Made by a program: the position numbers and the translations under genes. Positions 46,141-58,341 of a stretch of 64,000 nucleotides of DNA are shown here, piece after piece. Source of the stretch: Scilla litardierei (Eukaryota; Streptophyta; Magnoliopsida; Asparagales; Asparagaceae); contig CM061142.1 of NCBI GenBank assembly GCA_030789695.1, positions 602,525,659-602,589,658 on the forward strand, in the 5' to 3' direction. The notes below the pieces were generated by a model. The model saw nothing but the letters and a program-made list of their open reading frames with translations. It was not told where the DNA came from and searched no databases. The stretch's first letter is position 1. The number at the start of each line of letters is the position of its first letter.

Positions 46141-47353
46141 GTAGAAGATCTCCAAGTTAATATTGTGGACCTGACTCTTAAATTCGATGAAAAATCTATG
46201 TTTATGAGTGTTTCTAATATAATCAAGATTTTAATCAAGAATGATGATGAATGTGCTAAGGATTATCTTTGGAAACGTTTTCCAAACAGAATGATATTGA
46301 CTTACTTTCAGAGTTCGATCAATTAATATACGACTGAAGCCTTAATTGTTCATGTGCTAAGTAAGCTTTTTAACATAGTAGATTTGGATTCTTCAATGAT
46401 TCGTGTAGTCAGAGTAGGAGTTCACATCCATCATCTCCGTCGAGGCCTCATTTTACCTGCCAATTACGGTTGATCCATCAGATTGAAACCTCCATTATCA
46501 TCTGCAACTAAGTATGAGCATTGGCTTTGATGTCCAAAATGTTATCTTTAATGACGGTCGTCTTGACCGGGCTCTTCACCGTAGAACCTTTACCCATTCA
46601 ACTAAAGCACGGCTATACTTTCATCGCTTTCACTAGAACCAGAGTCATATGGGCACTTTTTTGTCTTCCTTAATTACACAACCTAGTTTTGGAGCGAAGA
46701 ATTTGCCTTAATCGGCGAGCGTATATACAATTTATGTCACTGGCAAGAAGCATGATTGAGTGTTTTATACTTTAGTCTGTAACTCTTCAATTGGTCATTG
46801 ACTCTACCTCCGGCCCCTTCATATTCCGTATCCTGCAGCTTCTTTGCTTGCATTTCTCAATCACTTGTGTGTTCAAGATAAACTAAACACATTATGAAGA
46901 CTCCCTCCATCTAAACCCACTTTACACACCTAAAGTTCTACATCACAATCCACTGGGTAATTCTCATGTCTGGTTGTTCCACCCATCCAGTGAAAGGTGT
47001 GAAAGTATCCCCCCTCCCCACCATCCCACAAATCACTTCAGTTGCATGGATGCTATGAAATTTAACCAGCTATGTAGCACGTTGAGTCCCAATTGTTCTC
47101 ATGAACTGCACTAGTCCACTTTCTTCCTTTGGTTTCTAGCTCAGAAAATTTATACCTTACACGGGGTTGACAAAGGACACACGAGGTTGACAAAGGACAA
47201 GCAGAGATTTAGAATGAATTCACTTTATATTGTCGGGAGATTTGGAATTTCTTAATCGGAGGATTTCCTCCTTATATTGAGTTTTAGTGTATTTCATTAA
47301 ATGCTGACCAACCAATTTTTATTTGCCTAAATGATTGCATACCATTGTCACAC
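46141..47353. other. Unassigned intergenic or intronic DNA
   Basis: Composition returns to nuclear AT-rich style. I see no exon, element boundary or RNA gene. Confidence 0.4.
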
Positions 47354-48570
47354 TGTTGGGAATAAGGGTGTGGCTACAACCAGATGCAATTTTGTAATCT
47401 TGGGCCTCGGATGCATTTTGTAATTCTAGACAAATCAGTCCATTATATATTTAAGGGGTTATGGCTATGGGATCATATTGAATTTGGGAGAAGAAGAAAA
47501 GAGATTAGGATGAGAATAGATTAGATCGTAGGAGAGATAGGCGTTATCTCGAATCAAAGCTAGGAAAGTGTTCCTCCACTCGAATTGAGGTCGCATATCC
47601 TTTGTATTTCGTTTTTCATCTATAAAAATCTGATTTTTATCCCCAAAACCCTAGAGGTTCCTATCAAATTGGTATCAGAGCTCTTTGATCCAATGGCAAC
47701 AAGAAAGCGGGAAACTTTAGAAGAAAAACTCGATGTCGAGGTGGAGAGATTGAACAAATCCTATCAATCGTTGGAGGAAAGATTGTCATCAAGTAATCAA
47801 CGGTGAAGATATCGGACACATAGATGAGAGATCTGACGGATGCCCTACTGGAGAAAATTTCGAAGATAGAGCATCGTTTTTCGCTCGAGAAACCAAATCT
47901 GAAGGAAGGCGACGACAAAAATTCAGATCTATGGTGAAATGAGCAATTTTGAACAAAGGGAAAGGGAAATATGTCATTTTTGAAAAAGATCGACCACCCA
48001 CGGATGACGATCGTTGAGATTAAAAGCAAGAACCCCCAAAATCCATGTGAGTGCAACTAGCTTCGACAGATGGAGGGAAAGGGGAACTGACCCCCAAAAC
48101 CCTAATAGGGCGACATCCCCTTTCTCACCCCTAGGGGAGCAGGGCCTAAGTGAGCCACCAGGACACCCGCAAGACCTGGCCGTCCCACCTGGGGACCAGG
48201 TCTTGGGTAAGGCCACAAGGGGCGGGCGAGCCCTTGCAAGCCTGCAAGGGCAGCTTCCATCCATAGGCAGGCTGCATGGCCCGGTCGATTGTCAGGCGGG
48301 CCATCGATGACCCGACGACCCACCGACAGGCTGCCAGGCCCCTCATGGGGCTGTTTTTGCTGGCGGAGTTGATTTCGGGCATAGGTGACTGATATCAGAC
48401 TACGATGAACCTCTGGCAGGGCTTGACGATGGATGGGACCCCTACAAAAGCTTCGATGGGTATGGCAAAGGAGATCCGAGAGGCTATGACTGGCCTTCAG
48501 GGGGCCACACAAAGGGGACGGCCCCTGGGGCAGCAGCGGAGTGCCCAGGGGTGGACGGCAACGACCCACC
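47354..48570 (+). mobile_element. LTR-retrotransposon 5' fragment with gag start
   Basis: A 313-bp LTR (47354-47666; TGTTGGG to CCTATCA) is followed by TGGTATCAGAGC (47670-47681). An ATG at 47693 opens MATRKRETLEEKLDVEVERLNK but meets a stop after 37 codons; degenerate, increasingly GC-rich sequence follows to about 48570. The gag start resembles that of the fragment at 20768-21470. No pol is left. Confidence 0.65.
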
Positions 48571-49124
48571 GTAGGCGACTGCCCCTTTAGAGGCAAGGTT
48601 GACGATGTGGGAGGATTTCGAGGGTTCTACATAGATGGAGGAGATCCAGACTGAAGTGACGATCACTAGGGTACGATGTTAAAGCAGTGTAATGGCTCCA
48701 AAAAAAATTTGGGCAATTTAACATATATTTTCTCTAAGATTTGTTTCTCTTTTTTCCTTATTCTTTTCTTTCTTTTCATTGCGGCCCGTTAGCCTAACCG
48801 CCCCGCTATTTTTTCTCTTTTCTTTTTCCCACAAAAGCCTAAACTGTAGGCGACTGCCCCTTTAGGGGCAAGGTTGACGATGTGGTAGGATTTCGAGGTT
48901 CTGCATGGATGGAGAAGATCCGACTGAAGTGACAACGATTAGGGTACGATGTTAGATCAGTGTAATGGCTCCAAAAAAATTTGGGCAATTTAACATATAT
49001 TTTCTCTAAGTTCGTTTCTCTTCTTTTACTTTCTTATTCTTTTCTTTCTTTTCCTTGCAGCCCGTTAGCCCAACCGCCCCGCTCTTTTTTTCTATTTTCT
49101 TTTTCCCACAAAAGCCCAAACCCA
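48571..49124. repeat. 275-bp tandem duplication
   Basis: The word GTAGGCGACTGCCCCTTTAG starts at 48571 and again at 48846. The following 270 bases match closely, including a TGTAATGGCTCC LTR-like start (48689 and 48964). The copies differ by scattered substitutions and small indels. Confidence 0.85.
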
Positions 49125-51742
49125 AGGCCCAACGCCCGCAAGCCCGCCCGCACATGTTCCCTTTTAATTCCCCTCACACACCCCTCATGCGTGCGCCCCC
49201 CGAGCGAGATCTCGAAGCTCTCTATCCTCATTCCCCCAACCAGATCCGAAGAAATCGATGATAATTTCGCCGCTCCACTGCCCTCGTCGTCTTCCCTTTA
49301 AAATTCCCCAAGCCCCCAACCGCCCCTCTCCTCAACGACATGTTTTCGACGCCATTTACTTTGTTCGACAGATATTTCGTCGCTCCCCAACCGCGCCTTA
49401 AAGATAAGCTTCTCTTTTTCCCTCTCGAGCTTTCCATGAGCTCTATTAAACCCTCATCTCCCTCAGTGTTTTCGCAAGCGGAAAACTCAGTTTCCTCTTT
49501 CAAAATATTTTTCGATTGCGATTTTGGATTTTTCAACGGAGTTCGAGGTTTTTGAAATTTCACGGGGCTTCTCTTCTCAGTTTCTTCCTTCATCGAAGTA
49601 GCCGCAGCTACTCAACGGCATGACGGCAAGGCTCCAACAAGCCCCGATGGTGTCGATTTTGGTAAATCACTTTAATCCTTTTGATTTTTAAAAATCTGTG
49701 TTTTTCCTTTTCTACTCGCAATGATGAATTTCTGAGCTTGGACTTGGATTTTTGGGGCTTCGCGGCAACCACATCGCTGTTTTGTGGTTGTACTTTTGGG
49801 GTTTCCCTGTCGTGGGTTCTTCGGACTCTGCCCTGAGTTTCTGTTGCCGCCCCTTGGCCCTTGGGCCTGCAAGTGTCTCATTGACCCCTCTTGGCTTCTA
49901 TGGCCATTGCTCGGGATTTGCCGTGACTTTTCTTGGGCTTTTGCCCCCTTGTTGGCTGTATGTGTTGGCTATTGGTGACGGGTGTTGGTTTGTGTCGTAG
50001 GTGTTTTGGTGTTGGTTGTTTGGTGCTGGCGATGGCGATTAATGTTAGTGTTGGTTGCTTGGTTTGGGTGTTGCATGGGTGTTGGTGTTGGCTTGGTGTC
50101 TGGTGTTATTGATTAGTGTTGGCTTGGTGTTGTGGTGGGTTTTGGTGATGTTGGGTGATTGTGAGGCCGTGGGTTTGATGTTGCCTTGGCCTAGCCATGG
50201 GTGTTCTTGTGTTGGTTTGGTTGCCTGGCTTGGTGGTTGGCCTTGGTGTTGGGGATTTGGTTGTTTGGCATGGTGGTTTGGCTATGGATATTGTGCTTGG
50301 GTTGGTGATTGGTGTTGATGTTGGTGTTGGTGTTGCGGGATGGGCTTGAACTTGGGCTTTTACCCCACTGATGGTTGGATATCGCATTTATCATTGGCTT
50401 GGTTGGTGCTTATATTAAAATCATCATATGTTAGCCGGCGACATAAAAAGCATGAACATATGGATTAGACACGTATATACGATCGATGGTGAGACTTCTC
50501 TGAGATCAATACAGTTGTTCATCCTCACATTTTTAATTCCTCCATTTTTAAAACGTCATATCACTTGTTGCATGCTATTGATTATACTGGAAATCTCAGG
50601 ACATCAAAATTTAGTAATATTTTTAGATGTGCTATGATGAAAACATGACCTTAGAAACACATTGTTATTACTCCCATACATGACATGTTATTTATGTCAT
50701 GGCATATTTTTGATATTAGGCATATTGGCGTAGTGACTCCTGAAATTGATAGAATCATGAAATATGAATTGATAAAACTCACATAGCACACCAATCATAT
50801 TTACTCGTTTTTGATGTGACCTCTGGACTTATTCAGAGACCTTATGCATGCTTGATTTAAACAAATACTGACACCTAGAAAACATCTCTTGAAAAACACT
50901 AGTGACATTAAATAACACAGCATAACATGACTCATTGGATTTTGGGGTAACTCGTATTTGGTAAGTTTGATAATGACCAGAACCACGCTTCTGGTTAGGA
51001 TCACATTCCTGTTCTTGTTTCTGACCCGGGCATTCACGATCGATACCTGTTATGTCGGATGGATCATGGGTCCCTTTCATATTCTTGTTATGACCTAATC
51101 ACACATGATCAAGACATATAATGTCGGATGACTCGGCCCGGGTAACATCGCCCATGGAACAAGATGGCCCTGATAGCATATCGCACTTTGATACAAGTCA
51201 CTGCCTAGAATTGAAATAGCTACTAAAATATTGTCAGCATAACTTTAAACCGCCTTGCATGCTTTGCCTTAGTCACTTTAAATTGTTTCGTATGCCTATC
51301 ATTAGTCATTTATTTCATGTTCTTGCTTTTACTTTCAGTCATGCTCTTGTACATTATTTTAATTCCAAAAAATTTAGAATTATTGTGATTTACATATGAT
51401 TGCTAACGGCCCTTCATTTTGTTGCAACATTAGGTACTGAACAAGAATACGAGGAGACCCCAGTATTTGAGGATTCTGAGTTTGATACGAAGAACGCAGA
51501 CTTTTAAGCGAGGTTGTAAGTGGATCCCTTGTGTATTTTACGTTTGTATTTTCCTTATGTATATCGATATTATGTATCTGCTTGTGTATTGTATCAGACT
51601 TGGTATTTTTCCTATATTAATGAAAATTTCATTGTGTGTATTTTGTTACATCTCTATCCGTGGCCTATATTGTTTTCACAGGTAAACAATAGGCATTGCA
51701 TCACATGTGAAAAATAGCCACCATGGGAAGCGCGGCATGACA
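48689..51742 (+). mobile_element. Large decayed LTR-like region (about 2.8-3.1 kb)
   Basis: A TGTAATGGCTCC start (48689, duplicated at 48964) leads into pyrimidine-rich sequence and ends near 51742 with a block alignable to the GGGGCGTTACA end of the 40561-42025 insertion. Shared words just before the end (CCTATATTG, TTCAC, GGTAA) support this. A degenerate gag piece follows at 51850. It looks like a long 5' LTR of a gypsy-type element. A TGG-rich low-complexity patch lies at about 50000-50340. Frames inside have no recognisable domain. Confidence 0.45.
50000..50340. repeat. TGTTGG-type low-complexity stretch
   Basis: Repeated GTGTTGG, TTGGTG and GGTGTT words on the plus strand. The V, L, G and W-rich and T, P and Q-rich frames on both strands are artefacts. 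Confidence 0.7.
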
Positions 51743-51849
51743 AGCAGAGGAAGGCCCGTGGGGAGATCTTGATGCATAACAAAATGCCTACCATCAATTT
51801 ACTTTTGGCCAGCCTAAGGGGAGAGCAGAGCAATGGATATTTGGCCTCG

Positions 51850-52115
51850 AGAGCAAAGTTCGAAAGCTAAATATGTCAGTGTTTGAGGGATATGATTCTT
51901 ATGTGTGGGTTTATCGTGCTGAGAGATATTTTGTGGTAAACCATCTGACGAAGGAGGACAAGTTGCTTGCGGCATGTATTTGCTTGGAAGGAAAGGTGTT
52001 GTCATGATTCATGTGGAGAAAACGGATGTATCACGTGAGGTAATGGGATGAGTTCAAGGATTGCTTGCTGGACCGCTTTCGAGACACTCGTGATGGACAT
52101 TTTCACGAGTAGCTC
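51850..52115 (+). pseudogene. Gag fragment of another gypsy element
   Basis: The plus strand reads KLNMSVFEGYDSYVWVYRAERYFVV, then LTKEDKLLAACICLEGKVLS, then FKDCLLDRF, with stops between. This matches the central Gag of the 53-kb element ([42 protein letters not shown]), but diverged. It is cut abruptly at 52116 where the next LTR begins, so the gypsy element inserted into it. Confidence 0.75.
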
Positions 52116-52539
52116 TGATGCGGAGCCTGACCCGCATCCGCCTCCCATAGGGGCCGGCGGCTATGATGGAGGGACCCCCCTCCTCTAGTTACTTACGTAC
52201 GTCGTAGGAGGCGCGGCACCACGTAGGAGGGTTAGCCTAGGAGTATTCTAGTCATTCTAGACTAGATTAGTAATTCCCCACTTTTTCTATAAATTAGGGC
52301 TAGCCGTCTTTCTTTTATTTTATGCTTATTTTGTGAAGACATTTGTAGGCATCTTTGTGAGGGATTTAGGCTTTGTTCCGTGCAATCAAAGCTAGGAGAG
52401 CGAGTTTCCTCTCGAAAGAGACTCATTATCTATCAAAATATTGTTCTTCACAATCTCAAGTCCACTAAAAATCCTCTTTTTATATTTTTTCTCCTTTAAA
52501 AATCTGAACTTTATTGATTCGATACACCGGATCGTATCA
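52116..52539 (+). repeat. 5' LTR of gypsy unit 1
   Basis: Starts TGATGCGGAG and ends GGATCGTATCA, 424 bp, with a TATAAAT box at 52288-52294. The termini resemble those of the non-autonomous element at 29161-30835. Confidence 0.93.
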
Positions 52540-52580
52540 AATTGGTATCAGAGCTAGCCCCATGCTACGACCCACGTTGC

Positions 52581-52815
52581 GGAAGGGGCGACCTGGGGAA
52601 GGAGCGACCTAAGAGGGGGCGACCTGGGTGAGGCCAGAGTGGGCCACTTAGAGTGGGCACCCCAGAGTGGGCCGTCGTGGCGGTGGTTGTCGAAAGCGGA
52701 AGGGGCGACCTGGGGAAGGGGCGACCTAAGAGGGGGCGACCTGGGTGAGGCCAGAGTGGGCCACTTAGAGTGGGCACCCCAGAGTGGGCCGCCGTGGACG
52801 GCGTTGTTAGAAGCG
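52581..52815. repeat. 117-bp leader repeat, two units
   Basis: GGAAGGGGCGACC starts at 52581 and 52698, exactly 117 bases apart, each followed by GGCGACCT and GTGGGCCAC blocks. Unit 2 of the gypsy array has three such units. It is non-coding leader RNA between primer-binding site and gag. Confidence 0.9.
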
Positions 52816-52823
52816 TGGTGGTA

Positions 52824-53098
52824 TGTTAGGATCCCAAAAAATAGTCCCACATCGGAAGTGCAAAAGAAAAGAAATAGTTTAAGTATTAGAGGGCCTCTCC
52901 ACCTAATACCAATTGGTTTTGGGTTGGATGCTCAATAATACTTAACAAATGGGGTGTGTGCCCAGTGTTATGGGCCTAGTATGGGATGGGCCCTTAGCAA
53001 GGCTATTGTTAGAAGCCTAGTATGGGATGTGTTTCTAACAAATGGGCTAGTGTTGGAGGCCTAGTATGAGATAGGTCTCTAACAATTGGTATCAAAGC
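52824..53098 (+). other. LTR-like segment with second PBS-like site in the leader
   Basis: A 261-bp block starts TGTTAGGATCCC (52824), ends TCTCTAACA (53084) and is followed after two bases by TGGTATCAAAGC (53087-53098), one base off the primer-binding site used by the outer LTR. It carries GTCCCACATCG (52844-52854), identical to the upstream sequence element of plant U-snRNA promoters. A TTTAAGTATTA AT-rich word lies about 23 bases further on. It contains a repeated GCCTAGTATG word at about 43-bp spacing. It lies directly before the gag ATG and looks like a captured LTR or a replaced ancestral LTR. Confidence 0.6.
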
Positions 53099-53109
53099 TC
53101 TAGATCCAA

Positions 53110-56100
53110 ATGGCGGCGAGTACTCGATCGAAGGCGAATGCGATTGATGAGAGGATTCAAAGGCTACGGGAGGATCTCAACCGAGAGATCGAAGAGCGAT
53201 TCGAAGGGTTGAAGAAAACAATGGGGGATTCACTCAAGGATCACGCCCATTCGCAAGAAGACAACCAGATCGAGCTTAGGGGGATGAGGACGGATGCCGC
53301 GCAACAAGGACGAGATCTCCGAGAATTGAAGGAGATGATCCAAGCACTCGCCATGGCGAAAGGAGGAGATCGAGGCAAGGGAACCCTAGAGGGGGGCGGA
53401 TCTACCCTAGAATCAGCCTCTCTAGGGCAAACGGGAACAACGGCGGCAACCCCACATCAAATCGACGGCGCGGAAGGACCAACGGACCCGCGCGGGTCCG
53501 TACAAGTTGCGGCAGGCCCGATCGGGCCTGCCCTAGGGCTGACGGCCCCGCCCAGGCTTCCCCATGCCTGGGCGAGACCGCCCGGCCAACCGGGGGCCTC
53601 GGCGCCCCCGGCGAGCTTCCACAGGCCCTCCCTGGCCTGGGTGGAGCCGCCAGGGCCACCAGGGCCCTCGGCCGACTCCGGCGGGCCCAGGGTGCAGGCG
53701 GCACCCCCCGCCGGGGACACGGGAGGTGCGGGAGAGGGTTGCGGCCCATTTCAGGGCCCGGCGAGTTGGGCCGGGCCTTCCGAGGCCGTGACGGGCTGGG
53801 CCGGCCCACCTGGGGGCCCGGCGACTTCGTCCCGCCCTTTCGGGGGTGTGGCGGGGTTCATTCCCCATTCTGGGAGGACTTTGGGGACTATGGGAGGCGG
53901 ATGGGCTTCGGGAGCAGCTATTGGGACCCCGGCGGGCCAGTTTTGGAGAGCAGAGACCATTCCGCCTGGGCCGAGGCCCAATTTTGCACGGCCACCAGAG
54001 TTTCCGGGGCACTACTACCAGCCCGAGGCGTGGGAGAGACCTGCATGGCCAGAGGAGCTGTGCGGGGTCGGGGGAGGCCCGAGGGAGGCTCGGGGTGGCG
54101 AGGTGGTCCGGGGTGGTGACCGAGGCGGAGATAGGGTGCAGCTTGGCGACATCAATGCAGATCGGCGGTTGATGAAGATGAAGATGCCGACCTTTGACGG
54201 CACCGACCCTGATGGGTGGATCTACCGAGCAGAGAGGTATTTCCAGGTGATGGGGCTGACGGAGCAGGAGGTCCTGAAGGCCATCGGGATTTACTTTGAG
54301 GGGAAGGCTCTGGCTTGGTACCGGTGGAAGATAGCCCGGTCCCCCTTTCGGACCTGGGAGGAGTTGTCAGCGATGATCGTGGATCGATTCCAGGAGACGG
54401 CAGGGGGTGATTTCTACGAGCAGCTGTCGGCCCTGAGGCAGGAGGGGACAGTGAGAGACTATGTAGAGAGATTTGAGATGCTGAATAGCCGGGTGAAGGG
54501 GGTTACCGACGAGGTGATGATCGGGAACTTTATATGGAGGCTGAAACCGTCGATACGAGCTGAGTTGCGGATGCAGAGCCCGGCTACCTTGGAGGACGTC
54601 CGTCGCTTAGCACATAAAGCGGAGGAGAAGCACACAGAGGAGAGGCGGATACGGGGCGCTTGGGGGGCACAGAGCTCCCGCCCTACTCCACCAGCCACGG
54701 CACCGAGACCACCTGCGGCCGTTCCCGAGACGCAAGGAGAGGGCCGCCCAGCTACCCTGGGGCGACGGATGACGGAGGCCGAGGTGAGGGAGAAGAGAGC
54801 CAAGGTGTTGTGCTTCCGTTGCGACGAGAAGTTCACCCCTGGGCACAGGTGTGCGAGCCGCCTACTGCAGATCACCATGGTGCCCGACGAGGAGGGGTAC
54901 GTGGGTGATGAGGAGGAGTTCGAGGTGGAGCAGGAGACGCCAGTAGAGGAGGAGAAGTCGCACCTAGACTTCGCGGAGGTGTCCCTAAACTCTGTGGTGG
55001 GGTTCACTCCGAACCACACCATGAAGTTGACGGGGCAGCTAGGAGACACGGCGGTGACGGTGCTGATCGACAGTGGGGCCACCCACAACTTCATCTCCAG
55101 CCGGATAGTGGAGAGACATGGGCTGCAGCTGAGTACGCAGGAGAAGTTTACCGTGCTGCTGGGGACAGGGAAGATGGAGGAGAGCAAGGGGCTCTGCAAG
55201 GGTCTGTGCCTGACCTTGCAGGGAGTACAGATCATGGAGGATTTCCTACCCCTGGAGCTGGGCAATGTTGACATCATCCTGGGCGTACAGTGGCTGAAGA
55301 AACTGGGGGACATGCGGGTGAATTGGAAGCGACTCAGGATGGAGTTCGAGGAGGGAGAGCGGACAGTGGTGCTCACTGGGGACCCGACCCTATGTTTATC
55401 GATGGTGGCCTTCAAGGCCATCACTCGAGCCTTACGGAGAGAGTGGGAGGGGTACTTGGTGGAGTGCCGTTTAGCAGGGGCAGAGCAGGAGCCGCAGGCA
55501 GGGGTTCCCGAGGAGGTGGAGCAGGTGTTGGGACAGTACCAGGAGGTCTTTCAGGACCCACAGGGGCTACCGCCAGAGAGAGGGCACGAGCATGCGATAG
55601 TCCTGAGGGATGGCGCTGCACCGGTGAGTGTGCGTCCTTACCGCTACCCCCACGTGCAGAAGGATGTGATTGAGCGGATGGTCGGGGAGATGTTACAGGC
55701 GGGGGTGATACAGCCCAGCGTTAGCCCGTTTTCGAGCCCGGTCCTTTTGGTGAAGAAGAAGGACGGGAGTTGACGCTTCTGTGTAGACTACCGGGCACTG
55801 AACAAGGAGACAGTGGCTGACAGGTTTCCTATCCCTGTCATAGACGAGCTGCTAGATGAGCTGCATGGAGCAGTGGTGTTCTCCAAGATTGACCTGAAGG
55901 CGGGGTATCACCAGATCCTGACGAGGCCAGAGGATGTGCCGAAGACAGCATTTCGTACCCACGAGGGCCACTATGAGTTTCTCGTCATGCCATTTGGCTT
56001 GACGAATGCTCCTACATTTCAGGCGTTGATGAACGACGTCTTCCGGCCGTTCCTGAGGAGGTTTATACTCGTCTTCTTCGACGACATTCTGGTCTACAGC

Positions 56101-58341
56101 AGGACTATGGGGGAGCACGTGGGCCATTTGGAGGTGGTGTTCCGAGAGCTACTGAGGCATCAGCTGTATGCCAACCGAAAGAAGTGCAGTTTCGGTCAAA
56201 GGCAGATAGAGTACTTGGGACATGTGGTGTCGGCCGCCGGGGTAGCAGCAGACCGGACGAAAATAGAGGCGATGTTAGACTGGCCGGTACCCACCACTCT
56301 GAGGGCACTACGAGGATTTCTCGGGCTGACAGGTTACTACCGGAAATTTGTGAGGGGATACAGCACCATTGCAGGGCCACTGACAGATCAGCTGAAGAAT
56401 GATGGGTTCCAGTGGGGAGAGGCAGCGGCCAAGGTCTTTGAGGCCTTGAAGGAGGCGATGACCACATCACCAGTCTTGGCGTTGCCTGACTTCAGCATCA
56501 CATTCGTGGTGGAGACTGATGCGTCAGGAGTAGGATTGGGGGCGGTCCTTATGCAGCTAGGGAGGCCGATAGCCTACTTCAGCCAGGTGCTTGCAGCTAG
56601 AGCACGGCTGAAGTCTGTATACGAGAGGGAGTTGATGGCTATTGTGTTGGCGATCCAGAAGTGCCGGCCGTATCTGATGGGCAGGGAGTTCGTGGTCAGG
56701 ACCGACCAGCGCAGTTTGAAGTATCTATTGGAGCAGAGGTTGGTGACAGAGGAGCACCAGCGTTGGCTATCCAAGCTGGTGGGGTACAGATTCGTCATTG
56801 AGTACAGGCCCGGGTTGGAGAATAAGGCGGCAGACGCCTTATCACGCAGAGAGGAGGGGGTGCACTTGAGAGCACTCTCGTTGCCGGTATGGATAGACAG
56901 TGAGCCCATGCTACAGGAGGCCGAGGCCGATCCGGAGTTGAGACTGATTCGTGAGCAGCTGCAGGGAGGCGGGGAGGCCCCGCAGGGTTACTCACTGGAG
57001 GGGCGGAGACTATTATACCAGGGGCGGTTGGTATTGCCGCGGGCGTCCACCTTCATACCCGCATTATTTCAGGAGTTCCACAGTTCGGTGATTGGGGGAC
57101 ATTCCGGGGTGCAGCAGACATATATGAGAATGTCCCGGGAGGTTTACTGGCCTGGTATGAGGAGGGCGATAGCACATTTGGTTGCTGCTTGTGACGTGTG
57201 CCAGCGTCACAAGTACATGGCCATGGCACCAGCCGGACTTTTGCAGCCCTTAGCACTACCTGAGCGGGTCTGGGAGGAGGTGACGATGGATTTCATAGAC
57301 GGGCTACCCAGGTCAGAGGGGTACTCCGTGATTTTTGTTGTGGTGGATAGGTTGAGCAAGTACGCCCATTTTATACCACTGAAACATCCGTACACGGCTG
57401 TTTCAGTGGCTGCAGCCTTCACCAGAGAGGTCATACGGTTACATGGGATCCCAGCCTCCATCGTCACAGACAGAGATCAGGTTTTTTTGAGCGGGTTTTG
57501 GCGGGAGATATTTCGTGTCCAGGGTACAGTGCTGAAGAGGAGTACCGCATATCACCCTCAGACCGACGGGCAGACGGAGTTAGTGAACCGCAGCATCGAG
57601 ACATATCTGCGGTGCTTCGCGTCGGAGACACCACGACAGTGGTATCGGTGGTTAGCCTGGGCGGAGTATTGGTACAATACTTCGTACCACTCAGCAGCAG
57701 GTACGACCCCTTTTCGGGTACTATATGACAGGGACCCACCAGAGCTACTTCGATTTGGGGAGCGACAGACACCGGTCTCCCAGGTAGAGGACTATATGCG
57801 GGAGCGGGAGAGCATTATGGAGGAGCTAAAGAAGCATTTGTTGCGAGCTCAGCAGGTGATGAAGGCTAGGGCGGATGGGCATCGGCGGGATGTGCACTTC
57901 CAGGAGGGTGACATGGTCTATCTGAAGCTGATGCCTTACAGACAGAGGTCGCTAGCGAAGAGGCGGAACGAGAAGCTATCAGCGAGATTCTATGGACCTT
58001 TTGAGATTGCGGCCAAGATTGGCCAGGTGGCTTACAGGCTGAGGTTGCCATCGACTGCGACGATACATCCGGTTTTTCATGTGTCGCAACTTCGGCGGGC
58101 CATCGGGGAGCAGACGGTGTCCTCTACCCTACCGCCTACACTTACTGAGGAGATGGAGGTGATGCTGGAGCCACTGGAGGTCCGAGCTGTTCGTCAGGGG
58201 CCGCGCGGACAGAGGGAGGTGCTGATACACTGGGCGGGGCTACCAGACTGTGATGCGACATGGGAGGCATATCGAGTGATCCGGGAGCAGTTTCCCCATT
58301 TCCGCCTTGAGGACAAGGTGGCTCTTTTAGGGGGATATTGA
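53110..58341 (+). pseudogene. Gag-Pol polyprotein of gypsy unit 1, one nonsense codon
   Basis: A frame of 1743 codons is interrupted only by TGA at codon 888 (55771-55773), where unit 2 has TGG. Residues 1-110 are coiled-coil-like Gag start; about 115-335 are Pro/Gly-rich. The Gag core is near 358-480 and a zinc knuckle of form C-x2-C-x7-H-x-C lies at 568-581. The protease has DSGAT at 654-658. RT has FFDD at 989-992, and RNase H begins around D1137. The integrase has H1324, H1331, C1361, C1364, then D1394, D1454 and E1490 (35 residues between the last two). A chromodomain with VLIHWAGLP lies near 1690-1740. The protein would act in virus-like particles and in nuclear integration. Without readthrough the stop removes RT and everything after it. 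Confidence 0.92.

Noticed and set aside
48014..48600. Several overlapping Pro/Gly/Arg-rich frames on both strands
   Set aside because: GC-rich decayed gag leader of the LTR fragment; no consistent frame or domain.
54459..55424. 321-codon minus-strand open frame opposite gag-pol (and its copy at 60799-61764)
   Set aside because: It lies antisense to the protease and RT-leading region in GC-rich sequence, is low-complexity Ser/Arg/Pro-rich with no domain, and repeats in both units only because the DNA does.
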